From Bacillota bacterium (lineage in GTDB: Bacteria; Bacillota; Clostridia; Peptostreptococcales; Anaerovoracaceae): a DNA stretch of 6,200 nt. Below are positions 1-5,584 of this stretch, piece after piece. The position numbers and the translations under genes are program-made. The stretch's first letter is position 1; every line of letters begins with the position of its first letter. The stretch is from NCBI GenBank assembly GCA_030527065.1, contig JAUNBO010000028.1, forward strand, positions 8,597 to 14,796, given 5' to 3'. The notes below the pieces were generated by a model. It ran no database searches. It saw nothing but the letters and a program-made list of their open reading frames with translations, and was not told the origin of the DNA.

Positions 1-45
1 GGGAAAACCGGGCGAATCTGAAAGGAAAAGGGAAGAGGGAAGAGA

Positions 46-1491
46 ATGAACAAGAGAGGAAAACGGGGACTGCTTGTCCTGCTGGCGCTTTGTCTGGTCC
101 TGGCGCCGGCGCCGGCGGCAGTCTGGGCGGAAGAGCCCTGGGAGGGCAGCGGCACGGAGGCGGATCCCTGGCTCATAGAGGATTTTCAGGACCTGAACTG
201 GCTGTCCATCAACGTCAACAGCGGGGTCTCCTACGAGGATAATCACTTCCTGCTGACCCGGGACATAAATCTGGAAGGCCGGCTGTGGACCCCCATCGGG
301 AGAAATTCGGCTTTCCAGGGACATTTCGACGGCGGCAATCATTCCGTATATAATCTTTATGTGGCCGGCTTCACCAACGGGGGACTTTTCGGCTTCGTGG
401 GCAGCGAAGGCGCAGTGGAAAACCTGGGAGTAGGGGGGAGCCTCTACGGCGGCGTCTCCTCCGGCGTCTCCTGTGTGGGAGGCGTGGCGGCCATGAACCG
501 GGGCGTCATCTCCCGCTGTGTTTTTGCGGGCTCAGTCTCCCTTTCCGGGGACGTGGACTATGCCGGAGGCATAGTGGGCTATAACGAGGGAGCCGGGACG
601 GTGCGGGATTGCGTCAACCGGGGCAGCGTTTCCGCCGGCGGCGGCTCCAGGAACAACGTCGGCGGCGTCGTGGGCATGAACTATCAGGGCAGCGTTTCCG
701 GCTGTGAAAATGAGGGGGACGTGGAGGCCCTGCGGGGAGACGTCAACTGCGCCGGGGGGATCATCGGCTATCACTGGGACGGGCCGGACCCCACCGCTTC
801 CATGAAGGCGTCCGACAATACGGGAGCCGTCAATGCGGCAGGAGGCGAAAGCAACTACGAAGGGCCCGTGGTGGGTTACAACAACATAGAGGGAGCCGTC
901 AACGTGCCCGTGGAGGACGATTATGTCTGGGTAAACCCCTTTACAGACGTTCAGGAAGAGGCCTGGTATTATGATGCGGTGTGCTTTGTGGGCGAGAGAG
1001 GGTTGATGAACGGCGTTTCCGACACCCTGTTCGTGCCTCTCTCCAATCTGAACCGGGCCATGATCGTGACGGTGCTCTGGCGCATGGAGGGAGAGCCCTC
1101 CGCTTCGGGCATGGCGTTTTCTGACGTGGGAGAGGGCCTCTGGTATACGGAGGCGGTGGCCTGGGCCAGCTCAGAGGGCGTGGAGGTAGTCAACGGCACG
1201 GGGAACAATCAGTTTTCCCCTCAGGCCAACCTGACCAGAGAGCAGATGTGCGCCATCTTCTACCGCTATGCGGTCTATAAAGGGTACAACCTTTCCTATG
1301 TGGACCAGGGAGCCGCCTTTGAGGATTTCAGCCAGGTCAGCGCCTATGCCCAGGAGCCTGTGCTCTGGGCACTGCTGAAGGAGATCCTGCTTCCAATCTC
1401 TTCGGGGAGGGTGGGCCCTCAAAGCAATGCCTCCAGGGCCGACGTGGCCTGGGCGCTCCAGCATTTCCTGCTGAACGTGGCGGAGGAATAG
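46..1491 (+). CDS. secreted GLUG-repeat protein with C-terminal SLH domains
   Basis: Predicted surface protein of 481 residues. It begins with a basic N-terminus (MNKRGKRG), then a hydrophobic stretch at about residues 9-24 and a signal-peptidase-I-like site VWA|EE after residue 28. Residues 30-115 resemble the region that usually precedes GLUG repeats (DPWLIEDFQDLNWLS, then TPIG and FDGGNHSVYNLY). About five glycine-rich GLUG-type repeats follow, spaced roughly 30 residues apart: CVGGVAAMN (143), YAGGIVGYN (172), NVGGVVGMN (204), CAGGIIGYH (235) and YEGPVVGYN (271). Residues 297-477 hold three SLH-like modules starting near NPFTDV, FSDVGEGLWY and FEDFSQ. The third is degenerate, with no NGxxxxxFxP core. 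SLH domains bind secondary cell wall polymer, so wall anchoring is likely; the GLUG region is often found in adhesin-like proteins, but its ligand here is unknown. The ATG at 46 follows a purine-rich SD-like run (GGGAAGAGGGAAGAG). The promoter lies outside the window. Confidence 0.87.
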   Translation: MNKRGKRGLLVLLALCLVLAPAPAAVWAEEPWEGSGTEADPWLIEDFQDLNWLSINVNSGVSYEDNHFLLTRDINLEGRLWTPIGRNSAFQGHFDGGNHSVYNLYVAGFTNGGLFGFVGSEGAVENLGVGGSLYGGVSSGVSCVGGVAAMNRGVISRCVFAGSVSLSGDVDYAGGIVGYNEGAGTVRDCVNRGSVSAGGGSRNNVGGVVGMNYQGSVSGCENEGDVEALRGDVNCAGGIIGYHWDGPDPTASMKASDNTGAVNAAGGESNYEGPVVGYNNIEGAVNVPVEDDYVWVNPFTDVQEEAWYYDAVCFVGERGLMNGVSDTLFVPLSNLNRAMIVTVLWRMEGEPSASGMAFSDVGEGLWYTEAVAWASSEGVEVVNGTGNNQFSPQANLTREQMCAIFYRYAVYKGYNLSYVDQGAAFEDFSQVSAYAQEPVLWALLKEILLPISSGRVGPQSNASRADVAWALQHFLLNVAEE

Positions 1492-1525
1492 AGGATACGT
1501 GCGAAGGGGAAAACCGGGAAAACGG

Positions 1526-1544
1526 CCGCTGCTGAAGGCTGCGG
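1526..1544 (+). other. small intergenic hairpin upstream of the HD gene
   Basis: CCGCTGC and GCTGCGG flank a 5-base loop (TGAAG), giving a seven-pair stem with one T-T mismatch. It sits between the surface-protein stop (1491) and the ribosome binding site of the next gene (GAGGAGGA, about 1552-1560). No T-run follows, so it is not a standard terminator. It could be an mRNA processing or stabilising structure, or chance in GC-rich DNA. Confidence 0.25.
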
Positions 1545-1565
1545 AAAGACCTGAGGAGGAAGGAT

Positions 1566-2225
1566 ATGCTGCGTTTTGAAGACGTAAAACAGGACGAGGG
1601 CGTCAGCGCCTACATACGAAAGGCGGACGAGTCCCTGGCGGCTCTGGGCTACACCTACCACAGCTTCGGCCATGTAGGGAAGGTGGCGGAAACGGCAGGG
1701 TACATATTGGAAACTCTGGGCTATCCGCCCCGGGAGGTGGAGCTGGCAAAGATCGCCGCCTGGCTCCACGACATCGGCAACGTGATCAACCGGGTGGACC
1801 ACGCCCAGAGCGGGGCGGTGATGGCTTTCCGCATCCTGGACCGCCTGGGGGCGGACCCGGAAGAGGTGGCCACCATCATCACCGCCATCGGCAACCACGA
1901 CGAAGGCACGGCGGAAGCGGTGAACCCTGTGGCGGCGGCCCTTATCCTGGGAGACAAGACCGACGTGCGCCGCAGCCGGGTGCGGAACAAGGACGTGCTC
2001 AACTTCGACATCCACGACAGAGTGAACTATTCGGTGAAGGAAACCCTGGTGGAGATCAATGAGGACCACAGCGCCATTCTGGTGGAAATCACCATAGATA
2101 CGGATTATTGCTCTGTGATGGACTATTTTGAGATCTTTCTGGGACGCATGATTTTATGCAGAAAGGCGGCGGCCCGGCTGGGCCTGCGCCTTTGCCTGCG
2201 CATCAACGGTCAGCAGGTGCTGTAA
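1566..2225 (+). CDS. HD-domain phosphohydrolase
   Basis: Cytoplasmic protein of 219 residues with an HD-superfamily metal site. Candidate ligands are visible in order: H36 in YHSFGHVGKV (H32 is nearby), the H68-D69 pair in WLHDIGN, H79 in DHAQSG, H111 in GNHDEG, and D130 in GDKTD. Such proteins hydrolyse phosphate esters, often of nucleotides or signalling molecules; the substrate here cannot be told from sequence. The extra histidines beyond the basic H-HD-D pattern suggest a two-metal variant. There is no GYP motif, so c-di-GMP hydrolysis is not indicated. The ATG at 1566 sits just after a strong SD (GAGGAGGA). The stop TAA shares its last base with the ATG of the lipid kinase (TAATG), which indicates translational coupling and a shared operon. 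No signal peptide or membrane segment is seen. Confidence 0.85.
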   Translation: MLRFEDVKQDEGVSAYIRKADESLAALGYTYHSFGHVGKVAETAGYILETLGYPPREVELAKIAAWLHDIGNVINRVDHAQSGAVMAFRILDRLGADPEEVATIITAIGNHDEGTAEAVNPVAAALILGDKTDVRRSRVRNKDVLNFDIHDRVNYSVKETLVEINEDHSAILVEITIDTDYCSVMDYFEIFLGRMILCRKAAARLGLRLCLRINGQQVL

Positions 2226-3148
2226 TGAAGCATGTTTTCATCGTCAACCCCGCAGCGGGCAAGGGCCGGCTCCAGCGGGAGCTGGTCCGGGAGATACGGA
2301 GGCGGCTGCCTTCCGGCTCTTATGAGCTCTATGAAACTGCCGGGCCGGGAGACGGTCAGGTCATCGCCGCCGCCCGGCTGGAGGGGAGCGACGGTGATTC
2401 TCTGCGCTTTTATGCCTGCGGCGGCGACGGGACGCTTTTCGAGGTGGTCAACGGCGTGGCGGGCCGGGCTCCCGTGGGGAATTTCCCCTGCGGCTCCGGC
2501 AACGATTTCATCAAGAACTTCCAGGGAGCGGATTTCATGGACCTGGAGGCCCAGCTGGAAGGGCGGGAGCTGCGGACGGACCTGATCCTCTGCAACGGAG
2601 CCTATGTGACCAACGTCTGCAATCTGGGTTTTGACGCCGATATTGCCGCCGCTGCCGCCCGGTACAAGAATTTCCCTTTGGTGTCGGGAAACGCCGCATA
2701 TCTTCTGGCCTTTGCGGACCGCTTCTTCAAAAAAATGTCCCGCCCCATGAAGATATGGGTGGACGACGAGCCGGAGCCCATCTGCCGGGAGCTGATCTTT
2801 GCGCTTCTGGCCAACGGCCAGTTTTACGGCGGCTCCTTTCGCGGCGCTCCCCGGGCGGAAATCAACGACGGCTGGCTGGACCTGTGCGTCTGCGGCGCCG
2901 GCTCCCGCCTTGTTTTCGCCGGCATGGCCTCCGCCTTCCGCAAGGGCCTCCATGTGTCCGATCCCCGTTTCCGCCCGTATATTTCCTATCTGCGCTGTAA
3001 AAAGGTGCGCATTCTGACAGAGAGGCCCACCACTCTGGCCCTGGACGGCAATTGTCAGGCCGTGGAGCAAGTAGAAGCAGAGCTCCGGCCCGGAGCTCTG
3101 CGCTTTCTTCTGCCTGCCGGCGGGAGCTTTCGTTTTTACGGCTCTTGA
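2225..3148 (+). CDS. diacylglycerol kinase family lipid kinase (YegS/BmrU/DgkB-like)
   Basis: Protein of 307 residues, typical for the family, which phosphorylates lipid alcohols such as diacylglycerol with ATP at the inner membrane face. Family motifs in order: VNPAAGKG (7-14), the nucleotide-binding GGDGT (66-70), PCGSGNDF (88-95), NLGFDADI (133-140), and the C-terminal beta-sandwich signature ending INDGWLDL (213-220). The motif that is normally DGE reads LALDGN (271-276), so N276 replaces the proposed general-base Glu; activity or substrate may differ. The frame stays open upstream to an ATG at 2156, but that would add 23 unrelated residues overlapping the HD gene. The ATG at 2225 gives the canonical start MKHVFIVNPAAGKG and a TAATG overlap, so it was chosen. 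Its SD is weak (AGGTG near 2215), consistent with translational coupling. The stop is 11 bases from that of the convergent SLH gene. Confidence 0.9.
   Translation: MKHVFIVNPAAGKGRLQRELVREIRRRLPSGSYELYETAGPGDGQVIAAARLEGSDGDSLRFYACGGDGTLFEVVNGVAGRAPVGNFPCGSGNDFIKNFQGADFMDLEAQLEGRELRTDLILCNGAYVTNVCNLGFDADIAAAAARYKNFPLVSGNAAYLLAFADRFFKKMSRPMKIWVDDEPEPICRELIFALLANGQFYGGSFRGAPRAEINDGWLDLCVCGAGSRLVFAGMASAFRKGLHVSDPRFRPYISYLRCKKVRILTERPTTLALDGNCQAVEQVEAELRPGALRFLLPAGGSFRFYGS
3077..3101 (-). terminator. near-perfect 25-base palindrome, candidate terminator for the minus-strand SLH gene
   Basis: Arms GCAGAGCTCCGG and CGGAGCTCTGC (preceded by C) form a 12-base-pair inverted repeat around a single central base. 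It lies inside the 3' end of the lipid kinase reading frame and 59 bases beyond the stop of the minus-strand SLH gene. On the minus strand it is followed by TTCTACTT, a modest T-tract; on the plus strand by GCTTTCTTCT. In the minus direction its position is ideal for an intrinsic terminator. In the plus direction it would end the kinase mRNA before its stop codon, so termination there is unlikely. The interrupted T-tract keeps confidence moderate. Confidence 0.4.
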
Positions 3149-3159
3149 AGCATATACGC

Positions 3160-4794
3160 TCAGTTGCCCAGGTTTTGCACCATACGCACGGCGATCAGCA
3201 GCGCCTGCTCCCGGGTGGCGTTGGCGTAGCCTTCGGCCTGTTCGGCGGTCGTCACATTCTTGGGTGCGAACAGATTATTGCCCACACCGTTGATGATGCC
3301 GTTGGCCGACATGAAATACACGCTGTCCTTCGCCCACGCGGAGATGTTTGCATCGTCTGCAAAGGCGGCGGGCTGGGTGTAGGTCAGGGAGAATTGCCCG
3401 TCGGTCTCCAGCGTCCAGCCCGCAAGGGTGATCCGCTTGAATACCCGTGTCAGCATGGTCGCCGCCTGCTCGCGGTTGAGCAATTCGTCCGGGTCAAAGG
3501 TCGTTGCGCTCGTGCCGTTGACTGCGCCGATGTTGTAGGCTTTCAGCACCTCAACGTCGTTACAATCGGTAAACGGATTGTTGACGATGGGGATGGCGGC
3601 GGTACCCGAAAGGGCCTCATACGCCTTGACCGCCACGGCGGCGAACTCGGCGCGGGTGATGTCCTGCGTCAAGTCTGCGCCCTCCAGACAATCGGGGATA
3701 AGACCGAGGTCGGCGGCTTCCTGAAGCTCCTCTGTTGCCCAATCAGAAGCATTACCCCAAGCAGGGGCACCAAACTCGATGATATTGGAGTAGGGGCCAT
3801 AGAAATTGTCGCTGACGCTCACATAGTAGCAATACCGGCAGCGGAACTGCACATAGTCGGCGTTGTCCAGCGCCTCGGCGTAGGAGCCCAGGATGGAAGA
3901 GGTGGGGCCGGTGATAAGTGTCTGATTGGTGCTGATCTCCTGCCATCCGGCGTTGTTGATATTTGCCTCGCCCACCAGAATGATATTTGCTCCGTTTGCA
4001 AGAGCCGCGGCCGCCTGATCCAGCGTCTCCTGTGTATGGACGATGGTGTACTCAATAATGGGCGTGCCGTTGTGGGTCTCCTCGGAGAGCTTCAGGTCGG
4101 ATACCACCGGGGCGGGTAGCTCGGTAGGCCGCACATAGGGAACATTGTCCTTGCCGAAAGCGACCACGTTTGACCAGTCGCCGCAGACGTAGGAGTAATC
4201 GTCGGCGCCTGTTTCTCTGTATTCCAGCACATAACGGGCGCGAAGATAGATGGTATGGTTGTCAAAATTGATGTAGTAGACGGTGTAGAAGCTGTCATCT
4301 ATCTCGCATTTATCCCCAACGACCTGTTTCCAGCCGCCTTCACCGTCCCACCACGAGGCACCTTCCGCCTGGTCTACCCGACCGATATCCATAATGTAAG
4401 CATCGTCTGCCTGATCTCTGTAGTCAGAGCCGATTTTTATATACTCGTAATAGTTGCTGTTTTGGGCTTGTATTTTATCCCAGTTGGCACCGTACTTCCA
4501 GTCGTTCCGGCTGTCCAGCGACCAGTCAAGCTGAAGGACAACATTGCCATATTCCAGGCCAAGAGCGTTTCTGTCCTCGTACATCTGGGTCTGGAAGGCT
4601 TGAAGTGCGGCAGTCTTGCCCACCGTGACTTTCAAGCCTTCATATTTGTCATTCTCGTCCTCATAGGCAACATTCAGACTGGTCGTTTTCAGTTCCTCCA
4701 CACTTGGGATGGATGCTGCCGCCAGCGCGGTCATGGGCATGAGGGACAGGCACATCAGAAGCGCCAGCGCAAGGGGTAAAAACCGTTTTTTCAT
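3160..4794 (-). CDS. secreted SLH-domain surface protein with two related beta-rich domains
   Basis: Protein of 544 residues. It starts with a clear signal peptide (MKKRFLPLALALLMCLSLMP, likely cleavage near ALA|AAS, about residue 26). Residues about 84-342 hold two similar segments, each ending in a matching pattern: YLRARYVLEY...GDWSNVVAFG (183-214) and QFRCRYCYYV...GPYSNIIEFG (316-342). This suggests a duplicated Ig/fibronectin-III-like fold. Three SLH modules follow: about 349-391 (with DITRAEFAAVAVKAY), 406-453 (NPFTD...LLNREQAATMLTRVF) and 477-540 (FADDANISAWAKDSV...ATREQALLIAVRMV). TRAE-type motifs fit binding to secondary cell wall polymer, so the product is probably wall-anchored; its outward function is unknown. 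The frame stays open to an ATG at 4926, but those 44 residues look non-coding and would overlap the promoter. The ATG at 4794 has a strong SD and a signal peptide. The gene looks less GC-rich than its neighbours. Confidence 0.88.
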   Translation of the reverse strand: MKKRFLPLALALLMCLSLMPMTALAAASIPSVEELKTTSLNVAYEDENDKYEGLKVTVGKTAALQAFQTQMYEDRNALGLEYGNVVLQLDWSLDSRNDWKYGANWDKIQAQNSNYYEYIKIGSDYRDQADDAYIMDIGRVDQAEGASWWDGEGGWKQVVGDKCEIDDSFYTVYYINFDNHTIYLRARYVLEYRETGADDYSYVCGDWSNVVAFGKDNVPYVRPTELPAPVVSDLKLSEETHNGTPIIEYTIVHTQETLDQAAAALANGANIILVGEANINNAGWQEISTNQTLITGPTSSILGSYAEALDNADYVQFRCRYCYYVSVSDNFYGPYSNIIEFGAPAWGNASDWATEELQEAADLGLIPDCLEGADLTQDITRAEFAAVAVKAYEALSGTAAIPIVNNPFTDCNDVEVLKAYNIGAVNGTSATTFDPDELLNREQAATMLTRVFKRITLAGWTLETDGQFSLTYTQPAAFADDANISAWAKDSVYFMSANGIINGVGNNLFAPKNVTTAEQAEGYANATREQALLIAVRMVQNLGN

Positions 4795-4802
4795 TGTGTG
4801 AT

Positions 4803-4809
4803 CCTCCTC
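4803..4809 (-). promoter_or_regulatory. ribosome binding site of the SLH gene
   Basis: On the minus strand this reads GAGGAGG, 8 bases upstream of the ATG at 4794. It decides in favour of this start over the in-frame upstream ATG at 4926. Confidence 0.85.
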
Positions 4810-4854
4810 GTTTTTTGTTGATTGCAAATTGAGCCTGCAAAACGTTCCGGGTTG

Positions 4855-4871
4855 TGTACAACTTGAAACAG
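4855..4871 (+). repeat. left copy of a 17-base inverted repeat flanking the SLH promoter
   Basis: TGTACAACTTGAAACAG. Its reverse complement, CTGTTTCAAGTTGTACA, matches the right copy at 4937-4953 in 16 of 17 positions, with 12 consecutive matches at the inner end. The copies are separated by 65 bases that contain the -10 of the SLH gene. This copy lies in the predicted mRNA leader, so it does not form a hairpin with the other copy in that transcript. It is a candidate recombination site of an invertible segment or a regulator operator. Confidence 0.75.
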
Positions 4872-4924
4872 CGGTCTGAGCAGAGGAAACTCCCCGGCGA
4901 CAAGACTTTTTGCGATGTTTTCTC

Positions 4925-4953
4925 ATTATATCACGCCTGTTTCAAGTTGAACA
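4925..4953 (-). promoter_or_regulatory. extended -10 promoter of the SLH gene
   Basis: Read on the minus strand, a perfect TATAAT (4930-4925) is preceded by TGA, making an extended -10 (TGATATAAT). At 17-base spacing the -35 position reads TGTTCA (4953-4948), a poor match that lies inside the right inverted repeat; the extended -10 could compensate. The predicted start near 4918 gives a leader of about 124 bases. No better minus-strand promoter was seen closer to the gene. Confidence 0.6.
4937..4953 (-). repeat. right copy of the 17-base inverted repeat
   Basis: On the plus strand it reads CTGTTTCAAGTTGAACA, the inverted partner of 4855-4871 with one mismatch (T versus A near the outer end). 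It overlaps the -35 region of the SLH promoter. It also contains a small perfect dyad, TTCAA-G-TTGAA, so a protein-binding operator is the main alternative to a recombination site. Confidence 0.75.
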
Positions 4954-5030
4954 GCATCTAAAACAGAAATTATGCTCCGAGGGCTTACTCGTTTGGAACA
5001 AAAAAACTTCAAGGAAAAGAAAAAATGCTC

Positions 5031-5058
5031 TTGACAGGCAAGGGAAATGTGGTATACT
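5031..5058 (+). promoter_or_regulatory. strong sigma-A-type promoter for the perR-like gene and rubrerythrin
   Basis: A consensus TTGACA (5031-5036) is followed after 16 bases by TATACT (5053-5058), which also has an extended -10 TGG at 5050-5052. An A-rich stretch upstream (about 5000-5025) could act as an UP element. The predicted transcription start is near 5065. It is one of two AT-rich promoter-like sites in the 310-base region between the divergent genes. Confidence 0.85.
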
Positions 5059-5070
5059 GAAGAAAAACAA

Positions 5071-5085
5071 GAATAATTACTATTA
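5071..5085 (+). promoter_or_regulatory. PerR-box-like operator
   Basis: GAATAATTACTATTA is a 7-1-7 dyad that matches 10 of the 14 specified positions of the Bacillus PerR box TTATAATNATTATAA; five of its seven symmetric pairs are complementary. It lies a few bases downstream of the predicted transcription start, where bound repressor would block initiation. Autoregulation by the adjacent gene product is inferred. Confidence 0.5.
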
Positions 5086-5104
5086 CTGAAAGGGGGTGGG
5101 AAAA

Positions 5105-5494
5105 GTGACCAAGTATTCAAGACAAAGAAAGCTGATACTGGATGCGGTGAAGGAAAACTACACCCATCCCACGGCGGACGAGGTCTACAACGAGCTGCGG
5201 GAGCGGCTCCCCACCATCAGCCTGGGCACCGTGTACAGAAATCTCAACCGGCTGGCGGAGGAAGGCGTCATTGTGCGCCTGAGGATAGCGGAGGGCCCGG
5301 ACCGCTTCGATTGCCAGACCCAAACCCACTATCATATGCGCTGCCGGAAATGCGGCGCCCTGGTGGACCTGATGACGGACTACCTGGAAGACGTGGACCG
5401 GCGCATAGCCCAGGCCACGGGCCAGCGCATAGAATCCCACAGCATCATGTTCGAAGGGATATGCGCAGATTGCCTGAAAAAAACAGTCCAATGA
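5105..5494 (+). CDS. perR: PerR-like Fur-family peroxide-sensing repressor
   Basis: Protein of 129 residues with an N-terminal winged helix (recognition region about TISLGTVYRNLNRLAEEG, 37-54) and a C-terminal metal-binding dimerisation domain. The five regulatory-metal ligands of Bacillus PerR (H37, D85, H91, H93, D104) align with H21, D69, H75, H77 and D88. Asp rather than Glu at the last position (GALVDL) favours PerR over Fur. The structural zinc site is present as C80-R-K-C83 and C120-A-D-C123. PerR with iron represses peroxide-defence genes until H2O2 oxidises its histidine ligands. The GTG at 5105 was chosen because AAAGGGGGTG (5089-5098) then gives about 8-base spacing; the in-frame GTG at 5096 lies inside that SD and would add three residues. 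The N-terminus is shorter than in Bacillus PerR. Rubrerythrin follows 90 bases downstream. Zur or another Fur paralogue is less likely. Confidence 0.85.
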   Translation: MTKYSRQRKLILDAVKENYTHPTADEVYNELRERLPTISLGTVYRNLNRLAEEGVIVRLRIAEGPDRFDCQTQTHYHMRCRKCGALVDLMTDYLEDVDRRIAQATGQRIESHSIMFEGICADCLKKTVQ

Positions 5495-5497
5495 GCC

Positions 5498-5515
5498 GGG
5501 CGGCGGCCGCCGCCC
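5498..5515 (+). other. perfect 18-base GC palindrome between perR and rbr
   Basis: GGGCGGCGGCCGCCGCCC begins three bases after the perR stop. It can fold as a 7-pair all-GC stem with a GGCC loop. No T-run follows (AACAGAACG), so it is not a classical terminator. It could stabilise or process the mRNA, or partly attenuate read-through into rbr. A second short stem (GGCCG at 5534, CGGCC at 5548) lies downstream. Confidence 0.4.
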
Positions 5516-5584
5516 AACAGAACGTAAAGGAGAGGCCGGATCAGGTACGGCCGCAGCTTATTTAACTGAAGGAGGAATAAGAAA

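Noticed and set aside
1419..2069. Minus-strand open frame (216 codons) opposite the HD gene
   Set aside because: His/Val-rich antisense translation of a GC-rich gene with no domain signature.
2156..2224. Upstream ATG start for the lipid kinase
   Set aside because: It adds 23 residues absent from the family and overlaps the HD gene; the ATG at 2225 gives the canonical N-terminus and a TAATG junction.
2210..3070. Minus-strand open frame (286 codons) opposite the lipid kinase
   Set aside because: The plus frame carries every family motif; the antisense frame is low-complexity and has no start signal.
3052..4119. Long plus-strand open frame (355 codons) opposite the SLH gene
   Set aside because: It starts inside the lipid kinase gene, has no recognisable motifs or ribosome binding site, and is antisense to a frame with a signal peptide and SLH domains; it is a by-product of that gene's codon bias.
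4872..4895. GAGGAAACTCC resembling the RNase P RNA signature GAGGAAAGTCC
   Set aside because: Only a short local resemblance; no further RNase P RNA elements or space for a full-length RNA.
4795..4926. Upstream ATG start for the SLH gene
   Set aside because: It would put a basic, Cys-containing tail before the signal peptide, skip the strong SD at 4803-4809, and lie upstream of or at the predicted transcription start.
4855..4953. MITE or other small transposon defined by the 17-base inverted repeats
   Set aside because: No target-site duplication is visible just outside the repeats, and the promoter of the adjacent gene is integral to the segment.
4978..4991. CGAG...CTCG stem followed by TTT as a terminator between the divergent genes
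   Set aside because: Only four base pairs, a short T-run, and no transcript in either direction that would need terminating there.
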